Positions 7,224 through 12,477 of a DNA stretch of 12,477 nucleotides are shown here, one piece after another. The stretch is from positions 1-12,477 of the forward strand of contig DGXO01000017.1 of NCBI GenBank assembly GCA_002395605.1, given 5' to 3'. Source of the stretch: Bacteroidales bacterium UBA4230. GTDB lineage: Bacteria > Bacteroidota > Bacteroidia > Bacteroidales > UBA932. The notes beneath the pieces are model-generated. The model was not told the DNA's origin, did not search any database, and saw nothing but the letters and a program-made list of their open reading frames with translations. Position numbers and translations under genes: made by a program. Within the stretch, counting starts at the first letter, position 1. Every line of letters begins with the position of its first letter.

Positions 7224-8396
7224 ATGCAGACGCGTTTAAGCCATATCATAGCCGTAATTTCGGCCATTTTACTTGCAATTCCCGTACCTGCACAAGACGC
7301 TGCAATGCGCCTCAGGACCGTTGTCATTGATGCCGGCCACGGTGGAAAGGACGCAGGATGCGTGAGCCGTGACCATAAAACTTATGAGAAAAACATAGCC
7401 CTGGACATAGCCAAACGCCTTGCCCAGAAGATTTCGGCCTCATATCCGGATGTTCAGGTGAAGATGACCCGCTCCGACGACCGCTTTGTTGAGCTGGAAA
7501 ACCGCGCAGTGTTTGCCAACAAGGCCGGCGCAGACCTCTTCATCTCCGTGCATGTGAACGCCGTAGACGGCTCCACCGCCGCCAACGGTTATTCCATCCA
7601 CTGCCTGGGCCAGTCCAAGAAGAAGGGCAATGACCTCTATTCCAAGAACCTGGACCTTGTAAAGAGGGAAAACTCCGTAATCAAGCTGGAGAAGAACTAC
7701 GAGGCCACATATCAGGGCTTCGACCCGGATGACCCTTCGTCGTCTATCATCTTCTCCCTCATGCAAAACGCCCACCTTGGCCAGAGCCTGCAGTTTGCAA
7801 CGGATGTTGCTTCGGCCATGGAGGGAGGCCCCATCAAAACCAACAGGGGAGTGTCCCAGGACCCTTTCTGGGTGCTTTGGCGCACCGCTATGCCCGCCGT
7901 CCTCATTGAGGTTGGCTTCATGACTAACCCCCAGGACCTTGCCGTAATGCGCTCGGAAGTCGGCCGTGACCAGATTGCCCAGAACATCTACAAGGCCTTC
8001 CGCGTGTACAAGGCCAGGTATGACCGTGAGGAGGTTCCCGCAGAGGTTGTTGTGGCCGAAGATAAGATTGCCGATCAAGTCGGCAATGACGCCAAGGTCG
8101 GCAATGACGCCAAAGTCGGCAATGACGCCCCTTCTGTCATTTCGACCGAAGCCGAAGGCGGAGCGGTCCTCTACGGCGTCCAGATACTGGTGTCGTCCAA
8201 GAACATGCCGGCGTCGGATCCTTTCTTTGCCGGGTACAAGCCCACCAAACTTGAGGCCGGGAAGTACTTCAAGTATGTGATTGAGGTTTCCCCGTCGCTT
8301 TCGGCAGTGAAGAAAAAATATTCTTCTGTTCAAAAGAAATTTCCGGATTCATATATTGTGAAAATAGTAGACGGAGCCACCTCTCCGGTAAAGTGA
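7224..8396 (+). CDS. amiC: Secreted N-acetylmuramoyl-L-alanine amidase (Amidase_3) with C-terminal SPOR-like segment
   Basis: The enzyme cuts the bond between MurNAc and the peptide stem, as in cell separation or wall turnover. A signal peptide (LSHIIAVISAILLAIPVPAQ) sends it out of the cytoplasm. The Amidase_3 zinc site is complete: His39 (IDAGHGGKD), Glu55 (YEKNIAL), His110 (SVHVNA) and the catalytic Glu229 (VLIEVGFMTN). After about residue 255 comes a linker with three exact VGNDA pentapeptides and VISTEAEGG, encoded by repeat DNA, then a SPOR-like C-terminal segment (YGVQILVSSKNMPASDPFF through KKFPDSYIVKIVDG) of the type that binds septal glycan. ATG 7224-7226 is chosen over the TTG six bases earlier because it directly precedes the basic start of the signal peptide. 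The protein is 390 aa. The gene symbol is by similarity to the AmiA/B/C group only. Confidence 0.93.
   Translation: MQTRLSHIIAVISAILLAIPVPAQDAAMRLRTVVIDAGHGGKDAGCVSRDHKTYEKNIALDIAKRLAQKISASYPDVQVKMTRSDDRFVELENRAVFANKAGADLFISVHVNAVDGSTAANGYSIHCLGQSKKKGNDLYSKNLDLVKRENSVIKLEKNYEATYQGFDPDDPSSSIIFSLMQNAHLGQSLQFATDVASAMEGGPIKTNRGVSQDPFWVLWRTAMPAVLIEVGFMTNPQDLAVMRSEVGRDQIAQNIYKAFRVYKARYDREEVPAEVVVAEDKIADQVGNDAKVGNDAKVGNDAPSVISTEAEGGAVLYGVQILVSSKNMPASDPFFAGYKPTKLEAGKYFKYVIEVSPSLSAVKKKYSSVQKKFPDSYIVKIVDGATSPVK
8076..8162 (+). repeat. Inverted REP-like array inside the amidase linker
   Basis: Three head-to-tail 18-bp units (8076-8093, 8094-8111, 8112-8129; GTCGGCAATGACGCC plus a CAA/AAG/AAA codon) encode QVGNDA and KVGNDA twice. 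They are followed by one unit in the opposite orientation (8133-8155, TCTGTCATTTCGACCGAAGC). The reverse complement of the first type reads GTCATTGCCGAC, close to the GTCATTCCGAGC of the repeat in rho, so the array is a converging pair: three reverse units and one forward unit, with AATGAC / GTCATT able to pair. Confidence 0.75.
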
Positions 8397-8402
8397 TACG
8401 TT

Positions 8403-8418
8403 GTGGAAACGTTTCCAC
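8403..8418. promoter_or_regulatory. Perfect 16-bp palindrome GTGGAAACGTTTCCAC
   Basis: The arms are fully self-complementary with a central CG and begin 7 nt after the amidase stop codon. The shape (GAAACGTTTC core) is like LacI/GalR-family operators. It is not followed by a T-run, so it does not look like an intrinsic terminator. Its protein partner is unknown. Confidence 0.5.
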
Positions 8419-8422
8419 GCCA

Positions 8423-8442
8423 CAGGCGTCTCTGACGCCCTG
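8423..8442 (+). terminator. Hairpin after the amidase gene (weak terminator candidate)
   Basis: GGCGTC-TCT-GACGCC gives a 6-bp GC-rich stem with a 3-nt loop, extended by CA/TG across one bulged C. It lies about 27 nt after the stop codon, but no T-run follows, so it may slow or pair with Rho rather than end transcription by itself. Confidence 0.3.
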
Positions 8443-8619
8443 TAAGCGCGTATGCTGATTCTTATAAATATTCCAAACTAGAAGTTTCGTTTCCAATTGA
8501 AATGGGGTGTTTCGGCTTTTGTAAAGCGTTGATAATCAAAGAAGTGGAAAAATTGTTGTATTACGGTCTCGCATTATTAATTTATACACAAATTTTTTAA
8601 AATGCAATAGCCGATTGAG

Positions 8620-8650
8620 TTTTTTATCAAATTTTTTTCAACCAACTTTG
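8620..8650 (+). promoter_or_regulatory. Possible dnaA promoter
   Basis: CAACTTTG (8643-8650) is one base off the -7 consensus TAnnTTTG. TTTT (8620-8623) stands 19 bp upstream in place of TTTG. The leader would be about 20 nt. It follows directly on the AT-rich, DnaA-box-bearing stretch, which would allow DnaA autoregulation. Confidence 0.4.
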
Positions 8651-8677
8651 CATTACGATTGACACAAACACCCCCGG

Positions 8678-10102
8678 ATGACAGATCAGGAAAGACATAT
8701 CGCCGTATGGAATAACTGTCTGCAGATCATTGAAAACAACATTGATCCGCAGCAGGTGTCCACATGGTTCAAGCCCATCCGGCCGGTGTCGCTGGACGGG
8801 GCCCGTCTTACCGTAGAGGTCCCCTCGGATTTCTTCCGCGAATATATAGAAGGTGCATACAAGGACCTTATCCGTCTCACCATCCGCCGCGCAATCGGCG
8901 CAGACGCCCAGCTGTTCTATCTGGTTCGGCCCGTGCGCAACCGTGAAGGCATGGTCCTTCCCCAGGAAGAGGGCTCGGTGCCCGCAAACAATCCTGTGTC
9001 CGTACCCACGTATCAGCCCGCAGGAAATCCCGGCCCGTTTGTATTCCCCGGAATCAAGCGCGTCACCATCAACTCCCGCCTCAATCCCACCTACTGCTTC
9101 TCCAACCTTGTGGAAGGAGACTGCAACAAGATGGGCGTGAGCGCCGGAGAAAGCATTGCCAAGGCTCCCGGAAAAACTCCTTTCAACCCGCTGTTCCTCT
9201 TTGGAGGCCCCGGGCTTGGGAAAACCCACATCGCCCAGGCGGTGGGTATTGACATCAAGAAGAACTTCCCGGACCAAGTTGTGCTGTATGTCACCGGCAA
9301 TGAATTCAAGACCCAGTACATGGATGCCGTCAAAGGCAACCGCATTGTGGATTTCATTGCCTTCTATCAAAGGATAGACGTCCTTATTGTAGACGATATC
9401 CAGGACCTTGCAACTCCCGGTGCCCAGAACAGTTTCTTCAACGTGTTCAACCACCTTCACGGCAACGGCAAGCAGCTCATCTTCACCAGTGACCGCGCGC
9501 CCGCAGACCTCCAGAACTTTGAGGAGCGCCTCCTGTCTCGTTTCAAATGGGGCCTTTCCGTAGAGCTTTCACGCCCGGACTACAACACCCGCGTGGAAAT
9601 GCTGCGCTCCCGCTCCATGCGTGAAGGCGTTGCCCTGGACGAAGAAGTTCTCACATACCTGGCGTCCCGCATCAAGACCAATTTCCGCGAGCTTGAAGGA
9701 ACCCTTACATCGCTGGTTGCATACGCCACGCTTGGTCACAGCGACATCTCCCTGGACCTTGCCCGCACCGTTACCGGAAACATAGTAGGGGAGGAGCCTC
9801 AGGGACTTACCCCGGACACTATCCTCAAGACCGTCTGCGAGTACTTCAACATTACCCGTGAACAGTTGGTGGCTCCCACGCGCAAGCGTCAGATTGTCCA
9901 GGCCCGCCAGATTGCCATGTACGAGTGCCGCAACCTCATCCCCAACTGCTCGCTCTCCACAATCGGCGCAGAGCTTGGCGGCAAGGACCACGCAACCGTG
10001 GTGCACGCCTGCAGCACTGTCCAGGACCTTATCCAAACGGACAAACAGTTCCGTCAGTGGGTGGAGGACATTGAAAGCATGGTGGTTGTACCGGTAGAAT
10101 AA
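8678..10102 (+). CDS. dnaA: Chromosomal replication initiator DnaA
   Basis: DnaA binds DnaA boxes and, with ATP, opens the replication origin. Domain I (about 1-85; WNNCLQIIENNIDPQQVSTWF) is followed by a short linker. The AAA+ core starts near residue 130 (LNPTYCFSNLVEGDCN), with Walker A GGPGLGKT (176-183), Walker B VLIVDD (235-240), sensor I FTSDRAP (269-275), and the arginine-finger stretch FEERLLSRFKWGL (281-293). Domain IV ends with the DNA-binding signature GGKDHATVVHA (434-444; the usual form is GGRDHTTVxHA). At 474 aa it is normal length. The start is ATG 8678-8680, with no clear Shine-Dalgarno. It stands alone on its strand and meets rpe tail to tail, with a single base between the two stop codons. 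dnaN is not next to it in this window. Confidence 0.98.
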   Translation: MTDQERHIAVWNNCLQIIENNIDPQQVSTWFKPIRPVSLDGARLTVEVPSDFFREYIEGAYKDLIRLTIRRAIGADAQLFYLVRPVRNREGMVLPQEEGSVPANNPVSVPTYQPAGNPGPFVFPGIKRVTINSRLNPTYCFSNLVEGDCNKMGVSAGESIAKAPGKTPFNPLFLFGGPGLGKTHIAQAVGIDIKKNFPDQVVLYVTGNEFKTQYMDAVKGNRIVDFIAFYQRIDVLIVDDIQDLATPGAQNSFFNVFNHLHGNGKQLIFTSDRAPADLQNFEERLLSRFKWGLSVELSRPDYNTRVEMLRSRSMREGVALDEEVLTYLASRIKTNFRELEGTLTSLVAYATLGHSDISLDLARTVTGNIVGEEPQGLTPDTILKTVCEYFNITREQLVAPTRKRQIVQARQIAMYECRNLIPNCSLSTIGAELGGKDHATVVHACSTVQDLIQTDKQFRQWVEDIESMVVVPVE

Positions 10103-10103
10103 C

Positions 10104-10757
10104 CTACCCCCTCATCTTTTCAATTGCGGCCGAAGGATCTTCGGCCTTGAAGACTGCGCTTCCTGCAACAAGGATGGATGCGCCGGCCTCCACTATGGAT
10201 GCGGCGTTGGCGGGGCCTATTCCGCCGTCCACTTCAATGGGGACCTCCGGCCTTCCTATGCGGCGGAGTTCGGCCTTTACGGCGGCTATGCGCTCAAGGG
10301 ACTCCGGAATGAATTTCTGGCCGCCGAAACCCGCAAAGACGCTCATTATGAGCACAAAATCCACCATGGGAAGGTAGGGGAAGATTGCCTGGACGGGGCA
10401 GTCGGGGTTAATAACGATGCCTGCCTTGACGCCATGGGAATGAATAAGCTCAATTACTTCCTCACTTTTCTCCCGGGCGGCCTCAAAGTGGAAACTTATC
10501 ATTGCGGCCCCCGCTTTTGCAAAGCGCTCCACGTATTTCTCAGGGTTCACTATCATGAGGTGGACGTCCATGGGTTTCCGGGCCTTTTTTGCAATTGCCT
10601 CCACAACGGGAAAGCCGAAGGAAATGTTCGGCACAAAAGTCCCGTCCATTATATCCAGATGGAAGATGTCGGCATAGGCGTTTACTTTCTCCACCTCCGA
10701 GTCAAGATGGAGAAAGTCTGCGGCCAGCATTGATGGTGCTATGAGTATCTTTGTCAT
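10104..10757 (-). CDS. rpe: Ribulose-phosphate 3-epimerase
   Basis: This TIM-barrel enzyme interconverts ribulose 5-phosphate and xylulose 5-phosphate in the pentose phosphate pathway. Metal and catalytic residues are present: Ser9 (IAPSMLAADF), His33 and Asp35 (FHLDIMDGTFVPN), His66 (DVHLMI) and Asp177 (EVDGGI). The phosphate-binding end AGSAVF (198-203) is intact. The usual SVNPGFGGQ loop reads SVFAGFGGQ here (139-147): Asn-Pro is replaced by Phe-Ala, checked at the DNA level. Length (217 aa) is normal. The ATG (10755-10757) and the following ACA codon are part of a REP-like repeat that makes up nearly all of the 26-bp gap after pepD, and no Shine-Dalgarno is visible. The order suggests co-transcription with pepD. 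Confidence 0.96.
   Translation of the reverse strand: MTKILIAPSMLAADFLHLDSEVEKVNAYADIFHLDIMDGTFVPNISFGFPVVEAIAKKARKPMDVHLMIVNPEKYVERFAKAGAAMISFHFEAAREKSEEVIELIHSHGVKAGIVINPDCPVQAIFPYLPMVDFVLIMSVFAGFGGQKFIPESLERIAAVKAELRRIGRPEVPIEVDGGIGPANAASIVEAGASILVAGSAVFKAEDPSAAIEKMRG
10128..10146. other. Hairpin inside the 3' end of rpe, facing dnaA
   Basis: GGCCGAA and TTCGGCC (10128-10134, 10140-10146) form a perfect 7-bp stem with loop GGATC, 26 bp past the dnaA stop and within rpe coding DNA. No T-run follows on either strand. It could add to the ending of dnaA transcripts, but it may simply reflect the common codons GGC, GCC and GAA. Confidence 0.25.
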
Positions 10758-10780
10758 TTCGAGCGAAGTCGAGAAATCTC
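10753..10780 (+). repeat. REP-like repeat filling the pepD-rpe spacer
   Basis: A single full unit, reading GTCATTTCGAGCGAAGTCGA and on to GAAATCTC on the plus strand, lies between the pepD stop (10784-10786) and rpe. It is opposite to the direction of transcription, unlike the copies in rho and mnmE. On the transcript it gives a TCGA-CTTCGC-TCGA hairpin ending two bases before the rpe ATG, which is itself part of the unit. Confidence 0.88.
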
Positions 10781-10783
10781 AAT

Positions 10784-12217
10784 CTATTTAAAATTTTCTA
10801 CCACGTCCTGAAGATGCGCAACAAACTTATCAAGGGAGGCAAGCTCCAGCTTCTCTCCGGGGGCATGCACGCCGCGAAGGGTGGGGCCGAAGGAAATCAT
10901 GTCAAGGTCCGGGAACTTTTCCAGGAATAGGCCGCACTCAAGCCCTGCGTGGATGGCCTTCACTTCAGGATCATGGCCGAAGAGCCTGCGGTAGCTTTCC
11001 AGGGAAACCTCCAGGATGTTGGATTTGAGATTGGGCTTCCAGCCGGGGTATTCGCCGTGGTGCTCTACGTCAAAGGAGCCCAGGAAGAAGGCGGCCTCTA
11101 CGCGTTCGGCCATGGCATGGAGCTCCGAAACCACGGAACTGCGCTGGCTGGTAATGACCTTGAGGGTGTCTCCCTCTATGTGGGCTGCGGCAAGGTTTGA
11201 GGATGTCTCCACAAGGCCGGGGATGTCCGGGGACATCTTCTCCACGCCGTGGGGGCATGCAAGGAGGGTGGCGATGATATTGGCGGCATCTCCTTCCTCA
11301 ATGGGCTTTTCCGTGGCCGAAGCAGGCTCTGCGGTGGCCCTTACGCCGGGATCCGAGGTGGCGAATTCGGCCTCAAGAAGCTTTGAGAAGGCCTCGGTGT
11401 CCGCTATCATTTCGTCGGCCTCGTCTCCAGGAACCGCGATGATGGCTTCGGCCTCACGGCAAATTGCGTTGGGCTTGTTGCCGCCATCCAGGCCGATTAA
11501 CTGGAAGTCGTATTGGAGCTCCGTGAAGAGGAAGCGCACGAGGAGGCGGAGGGCGTTGGCCCTTTCCTTGTTGATGTCGTCTCCGCTATGGCCGCCCTGG
11601 GCCCCTGAGACGCGGATTTTAAGGGTTTTGTAGCCTTTGCGGAGCGGTTCTCTCTTGAACTGGAAGGTGGCCGTGGTGTCCATGCCGCCGGCGCAGCCTA
11701 CAAACAGCTGGCCTTCGTCTTCGGAATCAAGGTTGATGAGGGTTTTCCCGTCAAAAAAGCCCGGCTCAAGCGCAAAGGCGCCGTCCATGCCGGTTTCCTC
11801 GGATATTGTGAAGAGGCATTCCAGTTTTCCCATGGAGTGGTCTTCGTCAAGAAGGGCCAGGCATGCGGCTATGCCAATGCCGTCATCGGCCCCGAGGGTG
11901 GTGTTCTTTGCAATCATCCAGCCGTCCTCTATTTCATAAGGGATGGGGTCCTTGAGGAAGTCGAACTCAAAACCGGCGTTTTTCTCACATACCATGTCCT
12001 GGTGGGCCTGAAGCACCAGTGCGGGCACGTTTTCCTTGCCTTTGGACGCAGGCTTTACAATAAGGACATTGCCGATTTTGTCTGTCTTGCACTCTAGGCC
12101 GCGTGCTGCGGCAAAGTCCTGGAGATATTTTGTGATGGGGCCTTCATGGCCGGATTCGCGGGGGATAGCCGTAATTTCCTTGAAGAAGGAGAGAACTGTT
12201 GCGGAATTCATAGACAT
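10784..12217 (-). CDS. pepD: Aminoacyl-histidine dipeptidase (M20-family PepD)
   Basis: A cytoplasmic zinc dipeptidase that cleaves Xaa-His and other dipeptides. The M20 metal-site pattern is clear: His in LQAHQDMVCE, Asp in TTLGADDGIG, the catalytic Glu pair in TISEETGMDG, Asp in LINLDSED, and a late His in RGVHAPGE. The lid-domain sequence GAQGGHSGDDINKERANA is characteristic of PepD. The length (477 aa) is normal. A longer frame beginning with TTG at 12233-12235 is rejected because that TTG lies inside the -7 promoter element. ATG 12215-12217 (MSMNSATVL) is used; ATG 12209-12211 (MNSATVL) is equally possible. It is followed by rpe after 26 bp. Confidence 0.95.
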   Translation of the reverse strand: MSMNSATVLSFFKEITAIPRESGHEGPITKYLQDFAAARGLECKTDKIGNVLIVKPASKGKENVPALVLQAHQDMVCEKNAGFEFDFLKDPIPYEIEDGWMIAKNTTLGADDGIGIAACLALLDEDHSMGKLECLFTISEETGMDGAFALEPGFFDGKTLINLDSEDEGQLFVGCAGGMDTTATFQFKREPLRKGYKTLKIRVSGAQGGHSGDDINKERANALRLLVRFLFTELQYDFQLIGLDGGNKPNAICREAEAIIAVPGDEADEMIADTEAFSKLLEAEFATSDPGVRATAEPASATEKPIEEGDAANIIATLLACPHGVEKMSPDIPGLVETSSNLAAAHIEGDTLKVITSQRSSVVSELHAMAERVEAAFFLGSFDVEHHGEYPGWKPNLKSNILEVSLESYRRLFGHDPEVKAIHAGLECGLFLEKFPDLDMISFGPTLRGVHAPGEKLELASLDKFVAHLQDVVENFK

Positions 12218-12232
12218 TTCTGTTTTATTTCT

Positions 12233-12240
12233 CAAAGATA
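12233..12240 (-). promoter_or_regulatory. -7 promoter element of pepD
   Basis: TATCTTTG on the minus strand is a full match to TAnnTTTG, about 16 bp before ATG 12217. There is no TTTG at the normal 19-bp distance; the only TTG upstream (12255-12257) is 14 bp away. This suggests a promoter that needs help from an activator. Confidence 0.55.
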
Positions 12241-12259
12241 GTGAATAAGTGTGACAATC

Positions 12260-12277
12260 CCTATATATTTATATAGG
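12260..12277. promoter_or_regulatory. 18-bp inverted repeat between pepD and the rrn-type promoter
   Basis: CCTATATATTTATATAGG has perfect 8-bp arms around TT. It lies where the pepD -33 element should be, centred about 40 bp before the predicted pepD start site, the place where activators that touch RNA polymerase usually bind. It also lies about 80 bp upstream of the plus-strand start site. The binding protein is unknown. Confidence 0.4.
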
Positions 12278-12282
12278 TGTGT

Positions 12283-12329
12283 AAAAAAATTTAAAAAAAA
12301 CTTAAAAAAAATTTGCCAGTTCAAAAAAA
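12283..12329 (+). promoter_or_regulatory. Phased A-tracts upstream of the rrn-type promoter
   Basis: Runs of 7-8 A begin at 12283, 12293, 12304 and 12323, spaced by about one or two helical turns (10, 11 and 19 bp). Such phasing is known to bend DNA, and AT-rich upstream elements raise rRNA promoter strength. Confidence 0.5.
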
Positions 12330-12342
12330 GGTTGTACCTTTG
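12312..12342 (+). promoter_or_regulatory. Strong rRNA-type promoter
   Basis: TTTG (12312-12315), 19 bp, then TACCTTTG (12335-12342) is an exact consensus match. The A-rich upstream DNA and the leader that follows are like those before 16S rRNA genes of Bacteroidetes. Start expected near 12347-12350. Confidence 0.75.
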
Positions 12343-12343
12343 C

Positions 12344-12370
12344 AATCCCGTTCGGAACACGAGCGGGATT
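12344..12370 (+). terminator. Terminator-like hairpin at the very start of the rrn-type transcript
   Basis: AATCCCGTTCG (12344-12354) pairs with CGAGCGGGATT (12360-12370): 11 bp with one G-T wobble and loop GAACA, followed by more T (T run 12369-12373). It has the shape of an intrinsic terminator, but its left arm begins at or just before the expected start site, so the transcript would carry only about 8 pairs. It may be a 5' protective stem or an early pause site. Confidence 0.45.
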
Positions 12371-12477
12371 TTTAACGAAAGTTCTTTGAAAAGACTGAAA
12401 GGAAAGTACAAGCAAGCAACTTTTTAAACGAGCGTCAGTTTCTTTAGGAAACAAAGCTGTCAGGAAACAAGCTAAGC
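12371..12477 (+). other. Leader of a probable rRNA operon (16S lies beyond the window)
   Basis: No protein reading frame is evident here. GTTCTTTGAA (12381-12390) is like the boxA-type antitermination motif found before 16S genes in Bacteroidetes. Further on, AGGAAACAAAGCT (12446-12458) and AGGAAACAAGCT (12462-12473) form an imperfect direct repeat, and GTTTC / GAAAC can pair. The 16S 5' end is not reached, so this rests on the promoter and leader pattern. Confidence 0.6.

Larger units (their letters stand above)
8397..8677. other. 281-bp intergenic region before dnaA; candidate replication-origin or dnaA control region
   Basis: No protein or tRNA gene is visible. There is one full match to the DnaA box TTWTNCACA (TTATACACA, 8582-8590). 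One-mismatch boxes lie on the other strand at 8402-8410 (TGTGGAAAC) and 8543-8551 (AGTGGAAAA). The right half (8575-8640) is very AT-rich with several T-tracts, as in an unwinding element. The left part holds a 16-bp palindrome and a hairpin. Position beside dnaA fits an origin, but dnaA is not always at oriC in Bacteroidetes and DnaA boxes also occur in dnaA autoregulation. Confidence 0.4.

Noticed and set aside
8403..8418. parS partition site
   Set aside because: The palindrome has a GAAACGTTTC core, not the TTCACGTGAA core of parS.
7440..9460. Long minus-strand frames opposite amiC (7440-8333) and dnaA (8627-9460)
   Set aside because: amiC and dnaA carry complete catalytic and binding motifs on the plus strand; the antisense frames have no recognisable domain.
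12218..12235. TTG start giving a longer PepD (to 12235)
   Set aside because: The TTG is part of the -7 element TATCTTTG, so it lies before the expected transcription start.
12371..12477. Start of 16S rRNA
   Set aside because: No 16S 5' sequence (AGAGTTTGAT-type) appears before the window ends; only a leader can be supported.

Overview
The window looks like chromosomal core from a member of the Bacteroidetes, most likely order Bacteroidales; I cannot name a genus. The reasons are: several promoters fit the Bacteroidetes pattern TTTG-N19-TAnnTTTG; Shine-Dalgarno sequences are absent before most genes; Rho has the long charged, disordered N-terminal linker typical of the phylum; the amidase has a C-terminal SPOR-like segment; and MnmE, DnaA and LptD all read as Bacteroidetes-type sequences.

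Layout, left to right. 1-737 (minus, cut by the left edge): an AbiEi-type antitoxin/repressor with its own promoter and a perfect inverted-repeat operator. 831-4119 (minus): rho followed by mnmE, separated by 40 bp of repeat DNA and probably co-transcribed from a promoter just after lptD. 4207-7137 (minus): a large LptD/OstA-like outer-membrane protein, divergent from 7224-8396 (plus), a secreted zinc amidase that cleaves peptidoglycan. 8397-8677: a 281-bp gap with DnaA-box-like sites, AT-rich DNA and a perfect 16-bp palindrome. 8678-10102 (plus): dnaA, convergent with 10104-12217 (minus), a pepD-rpe gene pair. 12218-12477: no protein gene; it holds the pepD promoter, an 18-bp palindrome, phased A-tracts and a very strong plus-strand promoter followed by a leader with a boxA-like motif, which most likely drives an rRNA operon starting beyond the right edge.

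Most genes are housekeeping: transcription termination, tRNA wobble modification, LPS export, cell-wall hydrolysis, replication initiation, pentose phosphates and peptide breakdown. What stands out is a family of short REP-like repeats (core TCATTTCGAGCGAAGTCGAG and variants) at five places. In mnmE, rho and amiC they lie inside the coding sequence, in frame, multiplied in 18- or 21-bp steps. In the rho-mnmE and pepD-rpe spacers they make up nearly all of the spacer and appear to supply the start codon of the downstream gene. I saw no phage, IS, CRISPR or complete defence system; the only defence-linked gene is the AbiEi antitoxin, whose toxin partner would lie off the left edge.
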